Origin: Roseomonas sp.
Lineage (GTDB): Bacteria; Pseudomonadota; Alphaproteobacteria; Acetobacterales; Acetobacteraceae
NCBI GenBank assembly: GCA_031180725.1
Contig: JAPSLO010000015.1
Coordinates: 82,078 to 146,077 of the forward strand
Reading direction: 5' to 3'
Length of the DNA: 64,000 bases
Shown here one piece after another: positions 34,332 to 43,766 of the stretch. The notes below the pieces were generated by a model, which saw nothing but the letters and a program-made list of their open reading frames with translations, ran no database searches and was not told the origin of the DNA. The position numbers and the translations under genes were made by a program. The stretch's first letter is position 1; each line of letters opens with the position of its first letter.

Positions 34332-35291
34332 TCAGTCGTTTGCCTCGCCCTGCTGCCACTTGCGGCGCGCGAGCGCGAAGTAGCTGAACAGGGTAGCGAA
34401 GACCAGGAAGGGGATCATGGAGACGGCGATGGCGGCGCCTTCGCCCAGCTGCCCGCCGGGGATGCCGCGCTGGAAGGCCAGCGTCGCCAGCAGGTGGGTG
34501 GAGTTCACCGGTCCACCGCGCGTGATCGCATAGACCAGCTGGAAGTCGGTGAAGGTGAAGATGATCGAGAAGGTCATCACGATCGCCAGGATCGGCAGCA
34601 GCATCGGGAAGGTGATGTAGCGGAAGCGCTGCCAGGGGCTGGCGCCATCCAGCAGTGCCGCCTCGTAGAGGCTGGGCGAGATGGTCTGCAGACCGGCCAG
34701 CAGCGAGATCGCGACAAAGGGGATGCCACGCCAGATATTGGCCCAGATCAGCGACCAGCGGGCGGGCCAGGCGCTGTTGATGAAGTCGAAAGGCGTTTCC
34801 CGAATGCCGATCTTCATCGCCAGCCAGGACAGGATCGAGAACTGGGGATCGTAGATCCACCAGAAAGCGATCGCCGAGAGCACCGTGGGCACGATCCAGG
34901 GCAGCAGGATGATGGCGCGCAGGATCGACTTCATTGGCAGGTGCTGGTTCAGCAGCAGCGCCAGCCACAGTCCCAGCCCGAATTTCCCGACTGTCGCGAT
35001 CGCTGTGTAGAAGACGCTGTAGAACACCGCGCCCCAGAAGATCGGGTCCTCGAACAGGAATTCGAAATTCTCGAGGCCGATATAGATTCCGGGCCGGCCA
35101 ATTGTCTGGTCGGTGAAGGCCAGCCAGATGCCGAGACCCAGTGGATAGGTCAGGAAGGTCATCAGCAGCCCGACGGCGGGCAGCAGACAGACCACGATCA
35201 GGAAGGGTTTACTGTCGAACAGCCGGGCCAGCGCGCCCGGCTGCTGCCGCTGGCGCACCCAGGCGGGTGCCGTGCTGGTGGCTGTGGACAT
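34332..35291 (-). CDS. carbohydrate ABC transporter permease, MalF type
   Basis: A 319-residue permease with six membrane helices; the first is FLIVVCLLPAVGLLMTFLTYPLGLG. The EAA loop is LYEAALLDGASPWQRFRYITFPMLLP. It pairs with the MalG-type protein to form the channel. ATG at 35291 is preceded by GGGAAGA. Gene order in transcription is ATPase, binding protein, this permease, then MalG type. A 63-base gap separates it from the binding-protein gene. Confidence 0.93.
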   Translation of the reverse strand: MSTATSTAPAWVRQRQQPGALARLFDSKPFLIVVCLLPAVGLLMTFLTYPLGLGIWLAFTDQTIGRPGIYIGLENFEFLFEDPIFWGAVFYSVFYTAIATVGKFGLGLWLALLLNQHLPMKSILRAIILLPWIVPTVLSAIAFWWIYDPQFSILSWLAMKIGIRETPFDFINSAWPARWSLIWANIWRGIPFVAISLLAGLQTISPSLYEAALLDGASPWQRFRYITFPMLLPILAIVMTFSIIFTFTDFQLVYAITRGGPVNSTHLLATLAFQRGIPGGQLGEGAAIAVSMIPFLVFATLFSYFALARRKWQQGEAND

Positions 35292-35354
35292 GGCCGTCTT
35301 CCCGGAGCAGGCCGGCGCCCGCAAGCCGTGCGGGCGCCGAACCGGTTGTTGTAC

Positions 35355-36674
35355 TTAGCGGGCGCGGAAGTAGCGCCGCGCGCGGCGCTCGGCCTCGGCC
35401 GCCGCCTGCTGCGGCGTGGCCTGGCCCGAAGCCACGGAAGCGCACATCTGCACCGTCACGTAATCCGCTGTGGCGGCGGCCGAGCCTTCGGTGATCGGCC
35501 CCTTGTAGCCGTTCCAGAAGGTGCTGTTCATCGTGTCGCGGAAGACCGAGATCTTCGGATCCTGTGTCCAGGTGGCGCTGGCCGCATAGGCGTTCAGCGG
35601 CTGCGACCAGTAGCCGATGTTCGCCTGCAGCCAGGGATCGTATTGCTCGGTCTCCATCAGGAAGACCAGCAGCGCCTTGGAGGCGTTCGGGAACCGGCTG
35701 TGCTTGAACACCATGGCGTTCATGGTCAGGCCGGCATTCGGCGTGCTGTCCGCCAGGCCCTTCGGCATCAGCGTCATCTGCGTGTCTTCCGCGATGGCCG
35801 CCGTGGCCGGGTCGTTCTTCAGCGAGAAGTACAGCGACACGCCGTTCTGCGTGACGAAGACTTCCTGCGCCGTATAGGCCCGGTTATTGCTGACGTCGTT
35901 CCAGGCCAGCGTGCCGTTCACGAAGGTGGGGTACAGTTCCTTCAGATAATTCAGAGCGTTGATCGTCTCCGGCCGGTTGATGGCGACGCGGCCTTCCTCA
36001 TCCACGAGATAGGCGCCGTGCGACCACAGCAGCCAGTTGGCGAAGGCGTTGCCGTCGCCCACCGCATTGCCCAGCGCGAAGCCGACCGGCTTGTTGATCC
36101 GCTTCAGCGCCTGGCACATGCGCAGGAAGCCCGGCAGATCCTCCGGCGGGCGCTCGAAGCCGGCTTCGCGCAGGGCGGAGGTGCGCCAGATGAGCGGGCC
36201 GCCGGTGGAGCCGAAGGGCAGGCCGATCCAGCGACCTTGCCGCGTGCCGTAGCTGCGCGCCAGCGGACGCCAGCCGCCATACTTCTGGCCCAGGTAGTTT
36301 GCGATGTCGGTCAGGTCGTGCACCTTGTCCGCATAGATGTGCGGCGCGGCGTCGAAGCCGACGATCACGTCCGGGCCAGCGCCGCTATTGGCGGTGACGG
36401 CGGTCTGCTGGGTGATGTCCTCCCACCCCACGAAGTCCACGCGCACCTGCACGCCGGTCCGTTCGGTGAAGCGGGCGCAGTTGGCGCGCCACACGTCCTC
36501 ATCCGGTTGCACGAAACGCACGGGGCGCAGCATCCGCAGGCTCGCGCCCTGCTCGATCGGCAGGTTCGGCGCCTGCGCCGGCTGGGTCTGGATCTGCTGC
36601 GCGCCGGCGGTGCCGGCGACAAGCGCGGAACCGCCGAGCGCCAGCGCGGTCCGGCGGGTGATCAGATGGGCCAT
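35355..36674 (-). CDS. sugar ABC transporter extracellular solute-binding protein
   Basis: A 439-residue family-1 solute-binding protein. Signal sequence ITRRTALALGGSALVAGTAGA (twin-arginine like) ends near residue 25. Family marks include WRANCARFTERTGVQVRVDFVGWED, AGPDVIVGFD, GLPFGSTGGPLIWRTSALREAGF and late AEAERRARRYFRAR. ATG at 36674 follows GGAGGAAAACG; an upstream in-frame ATG at 36701 sits almost on the ATPase stop and is less likely. Periplasmic receptor for the adjoining sugar importer; ligand not identifiable. Confidence 0.92.
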   Translation of the reverse strand: MAHLITRRTALALGGSALVAGTAGAQQIQTQPAQAPNLPIEQGASLRMLRPVRFVQPDEDVWRANCARFTERTGVQVRVDFVGWEDITQQTAVTANSGAGPDVIVGFDAAPHIYADKVHDLTDIANYLGQKYGGWRPLARSYGTRQGRWIGLPFGSTGGPLIWRTSALREAGFERPPEDLPGFLRMCQALKRINKPVGFALGNAVGDGNAFANWLLWSHGAYLVDEEGRVAINRPETINALNYLKELYPTFVNGTLAWNDVSNNRAYTAQEVFVTQNGVSLYFSLKNDPATAAIAEDTQMTLMPKGLADSTPNAGLTMNAMVFKHSRFPNASKALLVFLMETEQYDPWLQANIGYWSQPLNAYAASATWTQDPKISVFRDTMNSTFWNGYKGPITEGSAAATADYVTVQMCASVASGQATPQQAAAEAERRARRYFRAR

Positions 36675-36702
36675 CTTGTCGTTTTCCTCCTTGTCAGTCA
36701 TG

Positions 36703-37743
<1,041 letters not shown>

Positions 37744-37906
37744 ACGCATCCTCCCCTGCGCCCCGTCCTTGGGGGCTGCATCATCCGCAGGCTAGACACG
37801 CCTTGATGCCTTTCGCAACCGTGCCCAATCGCTGTGCAGCTTGGCCGCGCTAGACGCCGCATCGCCGTGGGGCTACCCGGAACCTTCGCCACAACCACGG
37901 GATGCC

Positions 37907-39076
37907 ATGCCGGAAGGCTATTTGCGGCTTGCCGCCTTGCTCGGTGCGCTCACGGCGCTGGGACCGTTGGGCGTGGACATGTATCTGCCGGCGTTCCCGG
38001 CGATGGGGGCCGACCTCCACGCCTCGCCGGGCGCCATCCAGCAGACGCTGGCCACCTTCCTGTTCGGGATGTCCGCTGGGCAGGTGGTGTTCGGGCCGCT
38101 GTCGGACCGGCTGGGGCGACGGCGGCCATTATTCGCGGGGTTGGTGCTCTTCACCCTCGCTTCGCTCGGCTGTGCGCTGGCTGCCTCGGCCGAGGCGCTG
38201 GCGCTGCTGCGGCTGGCGCAGGCTGTGGGTGGCTGCGCGGGCATGGTGGTCGCGCGCGCCGTGGTGCGGGATGTCTGCGACGAACGCGGCGCGGTGCGGA
38301 TGATGGCCAGCCTGATGCTGGTGATGGGGGCGGCACCCATCCTGGCGCCGATGCTGGGCGGCGCCCTGATTTCTGCCTTCGACTGGCGCGCCATCTTCTG
38401 GTTCCTTACGCTTTACGGCGCGGCGGCGCTGGTGACGGTGGCCCTGCTGCTGCCTGAAAGTCTGCCGCCCGAGGGCCGGCGGCGGGATGGTGTGGCGCAG
38501 GTGCTGGCCGTCTACGCCCAGATCCTGCGGGACCGCCGCTTCCTGGCCCATGCGCTGGCCGGCGCCATCCCGATGCTGGGGCTCTTCGCCTATCTGGTCG
38601 CCTCGCCGCACATTCTGATGGGCGTCCACGGGTTGGATCCCGTGGAATATGGCTTCGCCTTCGGCTCCAACGCCTTCGGGCTGATCGCGGCCAGCCAGGT
38701 GATCTCGCGCCTAGTGCGGCGGATGGCGCCTGGGCGGCTGATGGTCGGGGCGCTTGGCGTCTGCGCCCTGGCGGGACTGATGGTGCCCGTGGCGGTCGCC
38801 ACCGGGGCGCTCTGGCCGCTGCTGGTGGCGCTGTTCTGCTACCTGTCCGTCATGGGCGCGGTGCTGCCGCTGGCCACGGCGCAGGCGATGGCGCCGATGG
38901 GCCGCTTCGCGGGCAGCGCCTCCGCGGTGATCGGCACCATCCAGTTCGGTGGCGGTGCGGTGGTGGGAACGGTGCTGGGTGCGCTGGGCGAGGGTTCGCC
39001 CTGGCCCATGGCCATCCTGCTGGGCTGCGCCGGGATGGGCGGGCTGTTGGCGCACCTCCTGCTCCGCCCCCAGTAG
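37907..39076 (+). CDS. Bcr/CflA family drug-resistance MFS transporter
   Basis: A 389-residue, twelve-helix major facilitator of the Bcr/CflA subfamily, exporting drugs or small metabolites by proton exchange. Motif A is GPLSDRLGRRRPLFAG between helices 2 and 3; LGPLGVDMYLPAFPAM in helix 1 is characteristic of Bcr/CflA, as is ARAVVRDVCDERGAVRMMASL. ATG at 37907 begins MPEGYLRL; the frame stays open upstream without a plausible start. It diverges from the sugar transporter operon. Confidence 0.92.
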   Translation: MPEGYLRLAALLGALTALGPLGVDMYLPAFPAMGADLHASPGAIQQTLATFLFGMSAGQVVFGPLSDRLGRRRPLFAGLVLFTLASLGCALAASAEALALLRLAQAVGGCAGMVVARAVVRDVCDERGAVRMMASLMLVMGAAPILAPMLGGALISAFDWRAIFWFLTLYGAAALVTVALLLPESLPPEGRRRDGVAQVLAVYAQILRDRRFLAHALAGAIPMLGLFAYLVASPHILMGVHGLDPVEYGFAFGSNAFGLIAASQVISRLVRRMAPGRLMVGALGVCALAGLMVPVAVATGALWPLLVALFCYLSVMGAVLPLATAQAMAPMGRFAGSASAVIGTIQFGGGAVVGTVLGALGEGSPWPMAILLGCAGMGGLLAHLLLRPQ

Positions 39077-39086
39077 GGTGGGCGGC

Positions 39087-40061
39087 TCAGCCCCGCAACA
39101 GCGCCTCCGCCGCGGCGACCACCTTGGCCGCGTCCGGCTTCAGCGCATCCTCCAGTGGCGGCGCGAAGGGCACCGGCACGCGCGGCTGACCGAGCCGCGC
39201 CACGCCGCGCAGTGCGCCGGGACCCAGGCGCTCGGTGACGCGCGCCACCACCTCCGCCCCGAAGCCGCCGGTGGTCACCGCCTCATGCACCACCAGCAGC
39301 CGACTGGTGCGGGCGACGGAGCGGCAGACGGCATCCTCGTCCCAGGGCCAGAGGGTGCGCAGGTCCAGCACCTGGGCCGAGATGCCACGACCGGCGAGCG
39401 TCGCGGCTGCTTCCTCCACCGCCGGGGTGATGGCCGACCAGGTGACGATCGTCAGGTCGCGCCCCTCGCGCGCCAGGCGGGCCCGGCCAAAGGGGAGGGG
39501 GGCGATTTCCACCGGCACCTCACCCTTCATGGGGAACAGGTTCTTGGGATCGAAGAACAGCACGGGATCGTCGCTGCGGATCGCGCTGACCAGCAACCCG
39601 GCCGTGTCCGCCGGGGTGGAGGGCACGGCGACGACCACACCGGGGATATGCGTGAACCAGCTTTCCAGTGTCTGCGAATGCTGCGCGGCGGAGTTGCGCC
39701 AGATGCCGTGCGGCATCCGCACGACCACGGCGGGCCTGGCCTGGCCGCCGAACATGTAGCGGATCTTGGCGATCTGGTTCACCAGCTCGTCCATCGCGCA
39801 CATTACGAAGTCGAAGATGCGCATTTCGATGATCGGCCGCGTGCCGACCAGGGCGGCGCCCAGCCCGGCGCCCATGATGGTGCTTTCGGAGATCGGGGTG
39901 GAGACCACGCGCTGGTCCCCGAATTCCTCCAGGAAGCCACGGTATTGGCCGAACAGCCCGCCGCGGGCGACATCTTCGCCCAGAACCCAGACGCGCTTGT
40001 CGCGGCGCATTTCCTGCAGTACGGCCAGGCGGGCCGCCTCCACCAGCGTGACCTCGGCCAT
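39087..40061 (-). CDS. 2-oxo acid dehydrogenase E1 component, beta subunit
   Basis: A 324-residue beta subunit of a heterotetrameric thiamine-diphosphate dehydrogenase (pyruvate, acetoin or branched-chain 2-oxo acid type). Marks: RVWVLGEDVARGGLFGQYRGF, STPISESTIMGAGLGAALVGTRPI, the GIWRNSAAQHSQTLESWFTHIPG segment and VHEAVTTGGFGAEVVARV. The start overlaps the alpha-subunit stop by one base, so they are coupled. No E2 acyltransferase or E3 gene is present in the window. Substrate is uncertain; the sequence style suits acetoin or pyruvate-like complexes. Confidence 0.9.
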   Translation of the reverse strand: MAEVTLVEAARLAVLQEMRRDKRVWVLGEDVARGGLFGQYRGFLEEFGDQRVVSTPISESTIMGAGLGAALVGTRPIIEMRIFDFVMCAMDELVNQIAKIRYMFGGQARPAVVVRMPHGIWRNSAAQHSQTLESWFTHIPGVVVAVPSTPADTAGLLVSAIRSDDPVLFFDPKNLFPMKGEVPVEIAPLPFGRARLAREGRDLTIVTWSAITPAVEEAAATLAGRGISAQVLDLRTLWPWDEDAVCRSVARTSRLLVVHEAVTTGGFGAEVVARVTERLGPGALRGVARLGQPRVPVPFAPPLEDALKPDAAKVVAAAEALLRG

Positions 40062-41047
40062 CACAGGGCCCCCCGCACGGCACCGGAATCCTGCACATCC
40101 TCCCAGGCTACGGCCGGGTCGGGCCAGGGCGCGGCGAGCGCGGCGGCGCGGGCGGCTTGCATCTCGGCCTGTGCCGCGGCGGCGATGCGGTCCAGCGTGG
40201 CTTCCGCTTCGCCTTCTGCAAGCAGGCGGGCGCGCAGCCGGGCGATCGGCTCCTTCTCCCGCGCGGCATCCACCTCGCCAGGACGGCGCCAGGCGGCCGG
40301 GTCGGTGCTGGTGTGGCCGAGCAGGCGGAAAGTGGTCGCGTGCAGCAGACGCGGACCCCCGCCACCGCGTATCTCCGCTACCAGCCGGCCAGCGGCCGCA
40401 TCCACCGCCGCGGCGTCGTTGCCATCCACGCTCACCGCCGGCACGCCCAGCGCCTCGGACCGCGCGACCACGCCCGGGCCGGCGGTGACGCTCTCTGCCC
40501 GGGTGAAGGCGGCCACGCCATTGTCCTCGCAGACGAACAGCACAGGCAGGCGGAACAGCGCGGCCCAGTTCAGCCCTTCCAGGAAGGGGCCGCGATTGAT
40601 CGCGCCATCGCCGAAGAAGCAGCAGGCGATGGCGCTGGAGCCCAGCAGCCGCAGCCCCTGTGCCGCGCCGACCGCGATGGGGATGCCCCCGGCGACCACG
40701 CCATTCGCGCCCAGCATGCCCACGGAGAAATCCGCGATATGCATGGAGCCGCCCTTGCCCCGACAATGCCCGCCGGCACGGCCCAGCAACTCCTCCATCA
40801 TGCCTTGCACCCCGGCGCCCTTGGCCAGCGCATGGCCATGGCCGCGGTGGTTGGAGGTGATCCGGTCATCCGGCCGCAGGTTCAGGCAGACACCGGCAGG
40901 CACGGCTTCCTGCCCGATCGAGACATGCAGCGGGCCAGGGATCTCCCCCGCGCGATGGGCGGCCAGCGCCGTCTCCTCGAAGGCGCGGATGCGGCACATG
41001 GTGCCGTAGAGCGCCATTAGCCTGGCGCGGTTGTCGCCCGCGGTCAT
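40061..41047 (-). CDS. 2-oxo acid dehydrogenase E1 component, alpha subunit
   Basis: A 328-residue thiamine-diphosphate-binding alpha subunit. The cofactor motif runs FFGDGAINRGPFLEGLNWAALFRLPVLFVCEDN (GDG to N). SIGQEAVPAGVCLNLRPDDRITSNHRGHGHALAKG and KGGSMHIADFSVGMLGANGVVAGG are conserved across the family, and the C-terminal HTSTDP loop is present. ATG at 41047 with GAGAGG upstream. It is the first gene of a two-gene operon, divergent from the duplicated-domain protein gene. Confidence 0.92.
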   Translation of the reverse strand: MTAGDNRARLMALYGTMCRIRAFEETALAAHRAGEIPGPLHVSIGQEAVPAGVCLNLRPDDRITSNHRGHGHALAKGAGVQGMMEELLGRAGGHCRGKGGSMHIADFSVGMLGANGVVAGGIPIAVGAAQGLRLLGSSAIACCFFGDGAINRGPFLEGLNWAALFRLPVLFVCEDNGVAAFTRAESVTAGPGVVARSEALGVPAVSVDGNDAAAVDAAAGRLVAEIRGGGGPRLLHATTFRLLGHTSTDPAAWRRPGEVDAAREKEPIARLRARLLAEGEAEATLDRIAAAAQAEMQAARAAALAAPWPDPAVAWEDVQDSGAVRGAL

Positions 41048-41134
41048 GGACCTCTCCCTGTCGCCCCTCTTGCCCCGGGGGCTTGCGGAGGATGCGGGAG
41101 CGGGCGAAGGAATCAAGCCTTGGGAGGAAACCGC

Positions 41135-41956
41135 ATGCGGGATGGCGCGCCGCTGGTGCTGGACAGCGTGACGCATCTGGATGGCGCGGCTCGCGGCCGG
41201 GTGGCGCTCTGCGCCAGCCATGGCGGCGTCTATGCCGCCTGGTATGCCGCACGGCGCGGCATCGCGGCGGTGATCCTGCATGACGCGGGCATCGGGCGCG
41301 AAAGGGCGGGCATCGGCGGGCTGGACTGGCTGGCGGCGCGGAACGTCCCCGGCGCCTGCGTCGGCCACCGCAGCGCACGCATCGGCGATGGCGCGGACAT
41401 GCTGGCGCGTGGCGTGCTGGCTGCGGTGAACGCGCCCGCCGTGGCCCTTGGTCTCGCGGAAGGCATGCACGCGGCGGAGGCGCTGAGCCGCCTGTCCGCC
41501 GCCGGTCTGCCGCCTACCACCACCACTGAGGAGCTGGACGAGGCGCGGCGCGAGATCCCGGGCGCCGGACGCGATGGCGTGCGGATTTTCGTCCTGGATT
41601 CCAATGGCCTGGTCGGGCCTTGCGATGCCGGGCATGTCGTTGTCACCGGATCGCATGGCGGGCTGCTGGGCAACCGGCCGGAGACGGCGGTGAAGGCGCC
41701 GGTGCTGGCCGCGCTCTACAACGATGCCGGCTTCGGCGTGGAGGATGCCGGCATTTCGCGCCTGCCGGCGCTGCAGGCGCGCGGCATTGCGGGCGGCTGC
41801 GTGTCCTGCTTCTCGGCCCGCATCGGCGACGGGATGAGCACCTGGGAAGACGGCTTCATCTCCGCCCTCAATCCGCTGGCCGCCGCGCGCGGTGGCCGCA
41901 TCGGCCAATCCGCGCGAGACTTCGTCGCCGCCATCCTGGAGAACGCTCAGGCATGA
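41135..41956 (+). CDS. unrecognised protein with internal tandem duplication, coupled to a thiamine-diphosphate enzyme
   Basis: A 273-residue soluble protein that matches no family I can name. Its two halves are clearly related: residues about 22-100 (ALCASHGGVYAAW, VILHDAGIGRERAGIGGLDWL, GACVGHRSARIGDGADM, AAVN) align with about 167-255 (VVTGSHGGLLGNR, AALYNDAGFGVEDAGISRLPAL, GGCVSCFSARIGDGMST, SALN). Each repeat carries SHGG, a DAG motif, a Cys and an SARIGDG loop, suggesting a pseudo-dimer with two equivalent sites. ATG at 41135 follows GGGAGG. Its stop overlaps the start of the next gene (ATGA), implying a shared pathway with the thiamine-diphosphate enzyme and acyl-CoA ligase downstream. 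Confidence 0.88.
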   Translation: MRDGAPLVLDSVTHLDGAARGRVALCASHGGVYAAWYAARRGIAAVILHDAGIGRERAGIGGLDWLAARNVPGACVGHRSARIGDGADMLARGVLAAVNAPAVALGLAEGMHAAEALSRLSAAGLPPTTTTEELDEARREIPGAGRDGVRIFVLDSNGLVGPCDAGHVVVTGSHGGLLGNRPETAVKAPVLAALYNDAGFGVEDAGISRLPALQARGIAGGCVSCFSARIGDGMSTWEDGFISALNPLAAARGGRIGQSARDFVAAILENAQA

Positions 41957-43692
41957 CTTCCAACGCAACCCGCCGCATGACGGGCGGCCAGGCCCTGGCC
42001 GAGATGCTGAAGCTGCACGACTGTGGCCCGATGTTCGGCATGGGCGGTTTCCAGCTTCTGCCCTTCTACGAGGCCTGCCGGGCGCTCGGCGTGCAGCATA
42101 TGCTGATCAATGACGAGCGCTGTGGTGCCTTCGCGGCGGATGCCTATGCCCGCGTCACCAACAAGCCCGGGCTGGTGGATGGCACGCTGGGGCCGGGGGC
42201 GACCAACCTGGCGACCGGCCTGGCGGAAGCCTTCAACGCCGGCATGCCGATGGTGGCGATCATCGGCGATGCCAACCGCCAGCATGCCTGGAAGAACATG
42301 ACCCAGGAAGCGCGGCAATTCGACGTGCTGCGCCCGCTGGTGAAGGAGGCGATCCGGGTCGAGGTTATCTCCCGCATTCCGGAGCATCTGCGCCGCGCCT
42401 TTGCGGTGGCGACCTCCGGCCGCCCGGGCCCGGTGCTGATCGCGGTGCCGGAAGACATCGCGCATGGCGAGCATGATTTCGACGCCAGCGACTTCTGGGT
42501 GGATCCCGGCACGCTGCGCGCCCAGGCGCGCCGCATGCGCCCGGATGCGGATGACCTCGCCAAGGCCGCCACCCTGCTGGCTAAGGCGGAACGCCCGCTG
42601 ATCCTGGCCGGCGGCGGCGTGCATATCAGCGAGGCGCAGGCGGCGCTGACCGAGTTCGCGGAGGCGCAGGGCATTCCGGTGGCGCACACCATGTCGGGCA
42701 AGGGCGCCATCGCCTGCACCCATGCGCTGTCGGCCGGCGTCTTCGGCCGCTATTCGCGTATTGCCAACGACCTGATCGCCATGGCGGATTGCCTGCTGGT
42801 GGTGGGCTGCAAGCTGGGCGAGATCGCGACGAAGCGCTTCACCCTGATGCCTTCCGGCGTGCCGCTGATCCATCTGGATGTGCTGCCGGAGGAGATCGGC
42901 CGCACCACCCGCACGGATATCGCGCTCGCCGGCGATGCCCGCGCCACCTTGCAGGAGCTGACGGCCGCCCTGGCCGACGGCGGCAAGCGCGCCGCCGCCC
43001 GTGCCGCCTGGTGCGCCGAGGTGCCGAAGCGCATGGCCACCTGGCGCGACGGCGCGCGCGAAAGGCTGGAGGCCACCGAAAGCCCCATCAATGTCGGCCG
43101 CTTGCTGGGCGAGCTGAACAAGGTGATGCCGGAGGATGCGGTGCTGGTCGCCGATGGCGGCTTCGCCGCGCATTGGGGCGCGCTGTTCTACGACACCAAG
43201 CGCGCCGGCCGCGGCTTCGTGGCGGATCGCGGCTTCGCGTCCATCGGCTATGGCGTGCCGGGCGGCATCGGCGCGCAGCTTGGCGTGGGGAAGAAGCGGC
43301 GCGTCGTCTCGCTGACCGGCGATGGCGGCTTCAACATGTCCATGGGCGAGCTGGAGACGGCGAGGCGTGCCGGCGCGCCCTTCGTCTGCTGCATCTTCAA
43401 CAATGCCGCCAGCGGCTATGTGAAGGCGTTGCAGCATGCGGTCTATGGGCCGGGCAACTATCAGTCCTCCGACCTGGCGGAGATGGACTATGCGGCGGTC
43501 GCGCGAGCGATGGGCTGCCACGGCATCCGCGTGACCGACCCTGAAAGGCTGGAAGGCGCGCTGCGGGAAGGGCTGGCGAATACCAGTTCGCCGACCATCC
43601 TGGATATCGTCGTGACGCGCGATCCCGCCCGAATGCTGCCGGCGGCCGACAACCGGACGCTGAAGGTGCAGAAGGGCGACCGGCCGGTGTGA
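41953..43692 (+). CDS. thiamine-diphosphate-dependent enzyme, acetolactate synthase-like
   Basis: A 579-residue member of the POX/ALS family. The N-terminal pyrimidine-binding domain has the catalytic glutamate in NDERCGAFAADAYAR (about residue 55); the middle domain spans roughly 195-340; the C-terminal diphosphate domain holds GDGGFNMSMGELETARRAGAPFVCCIFNN. Such enzymes decarboxylate 2-oxo acids or split CoA or hydroxyl compounds (for example oxalyl-CoA, glyoxylate, benzoylformate). The ATGA overlap with the preceding unknown gene shows translational coupling. Substrate unknown; an AMP-ligase follows, pointing to an organic acid route. Confidence 0.9.
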   Translation: MTSNATRRMTGGQALAEMLKLHDCGPMFGMGGFQLLPFYEACRALGVQHMLINDERCGAFAADAYARVTNKPGLVDGTLGPGATNLATGLAEAFNAGMPMVAIIGDANRQHAWKNMTQEARQFDVLRPLVKEAIRVEVISRIPEHLRRAFAVATSGRPGPVLIAVPEDIAHGEHDFDASDFWVDPGTLRAQARRMRPDADDLAKAATLLAKAERPLILAGGGVHISEAQAALTEFAEAQGIPVAHTMSGKGAIACTHALSAGVFGRYSRIANDLIAMADCLLVVGCKLGEIATKRFTLMPSGVPLIHLDVLPEEIGRTTRTDIALAGDARATLQELTAALADGGKRAAARAAWCAEVPKRMATWRDGARERLEATESPINVGRLLGELNKVMPEDAVLVADGGFAAHWGALFYDTKRAGRGFVADRGFASIGYGVPGGIGAQLGVGKKRRVVSLTGDGGFNMSMGELETARRAGAPFVCCIFNNAASGYVKALQHAVYGPGNYQSSDLAEMDYAAVARAMGCHGIRVTDPERLEGALREGLANTSSPTILDIVVTRDPARMLPAADNRTLKVQKGDRPV

Positions 43693-43766
43693 CGGCCGCC
43701 CGACGCCGCTAGGCTGGAGATGGCGAAGGGCCGAGCTTATCCTCCCCCGAAGAGGGGAGGATGAGC

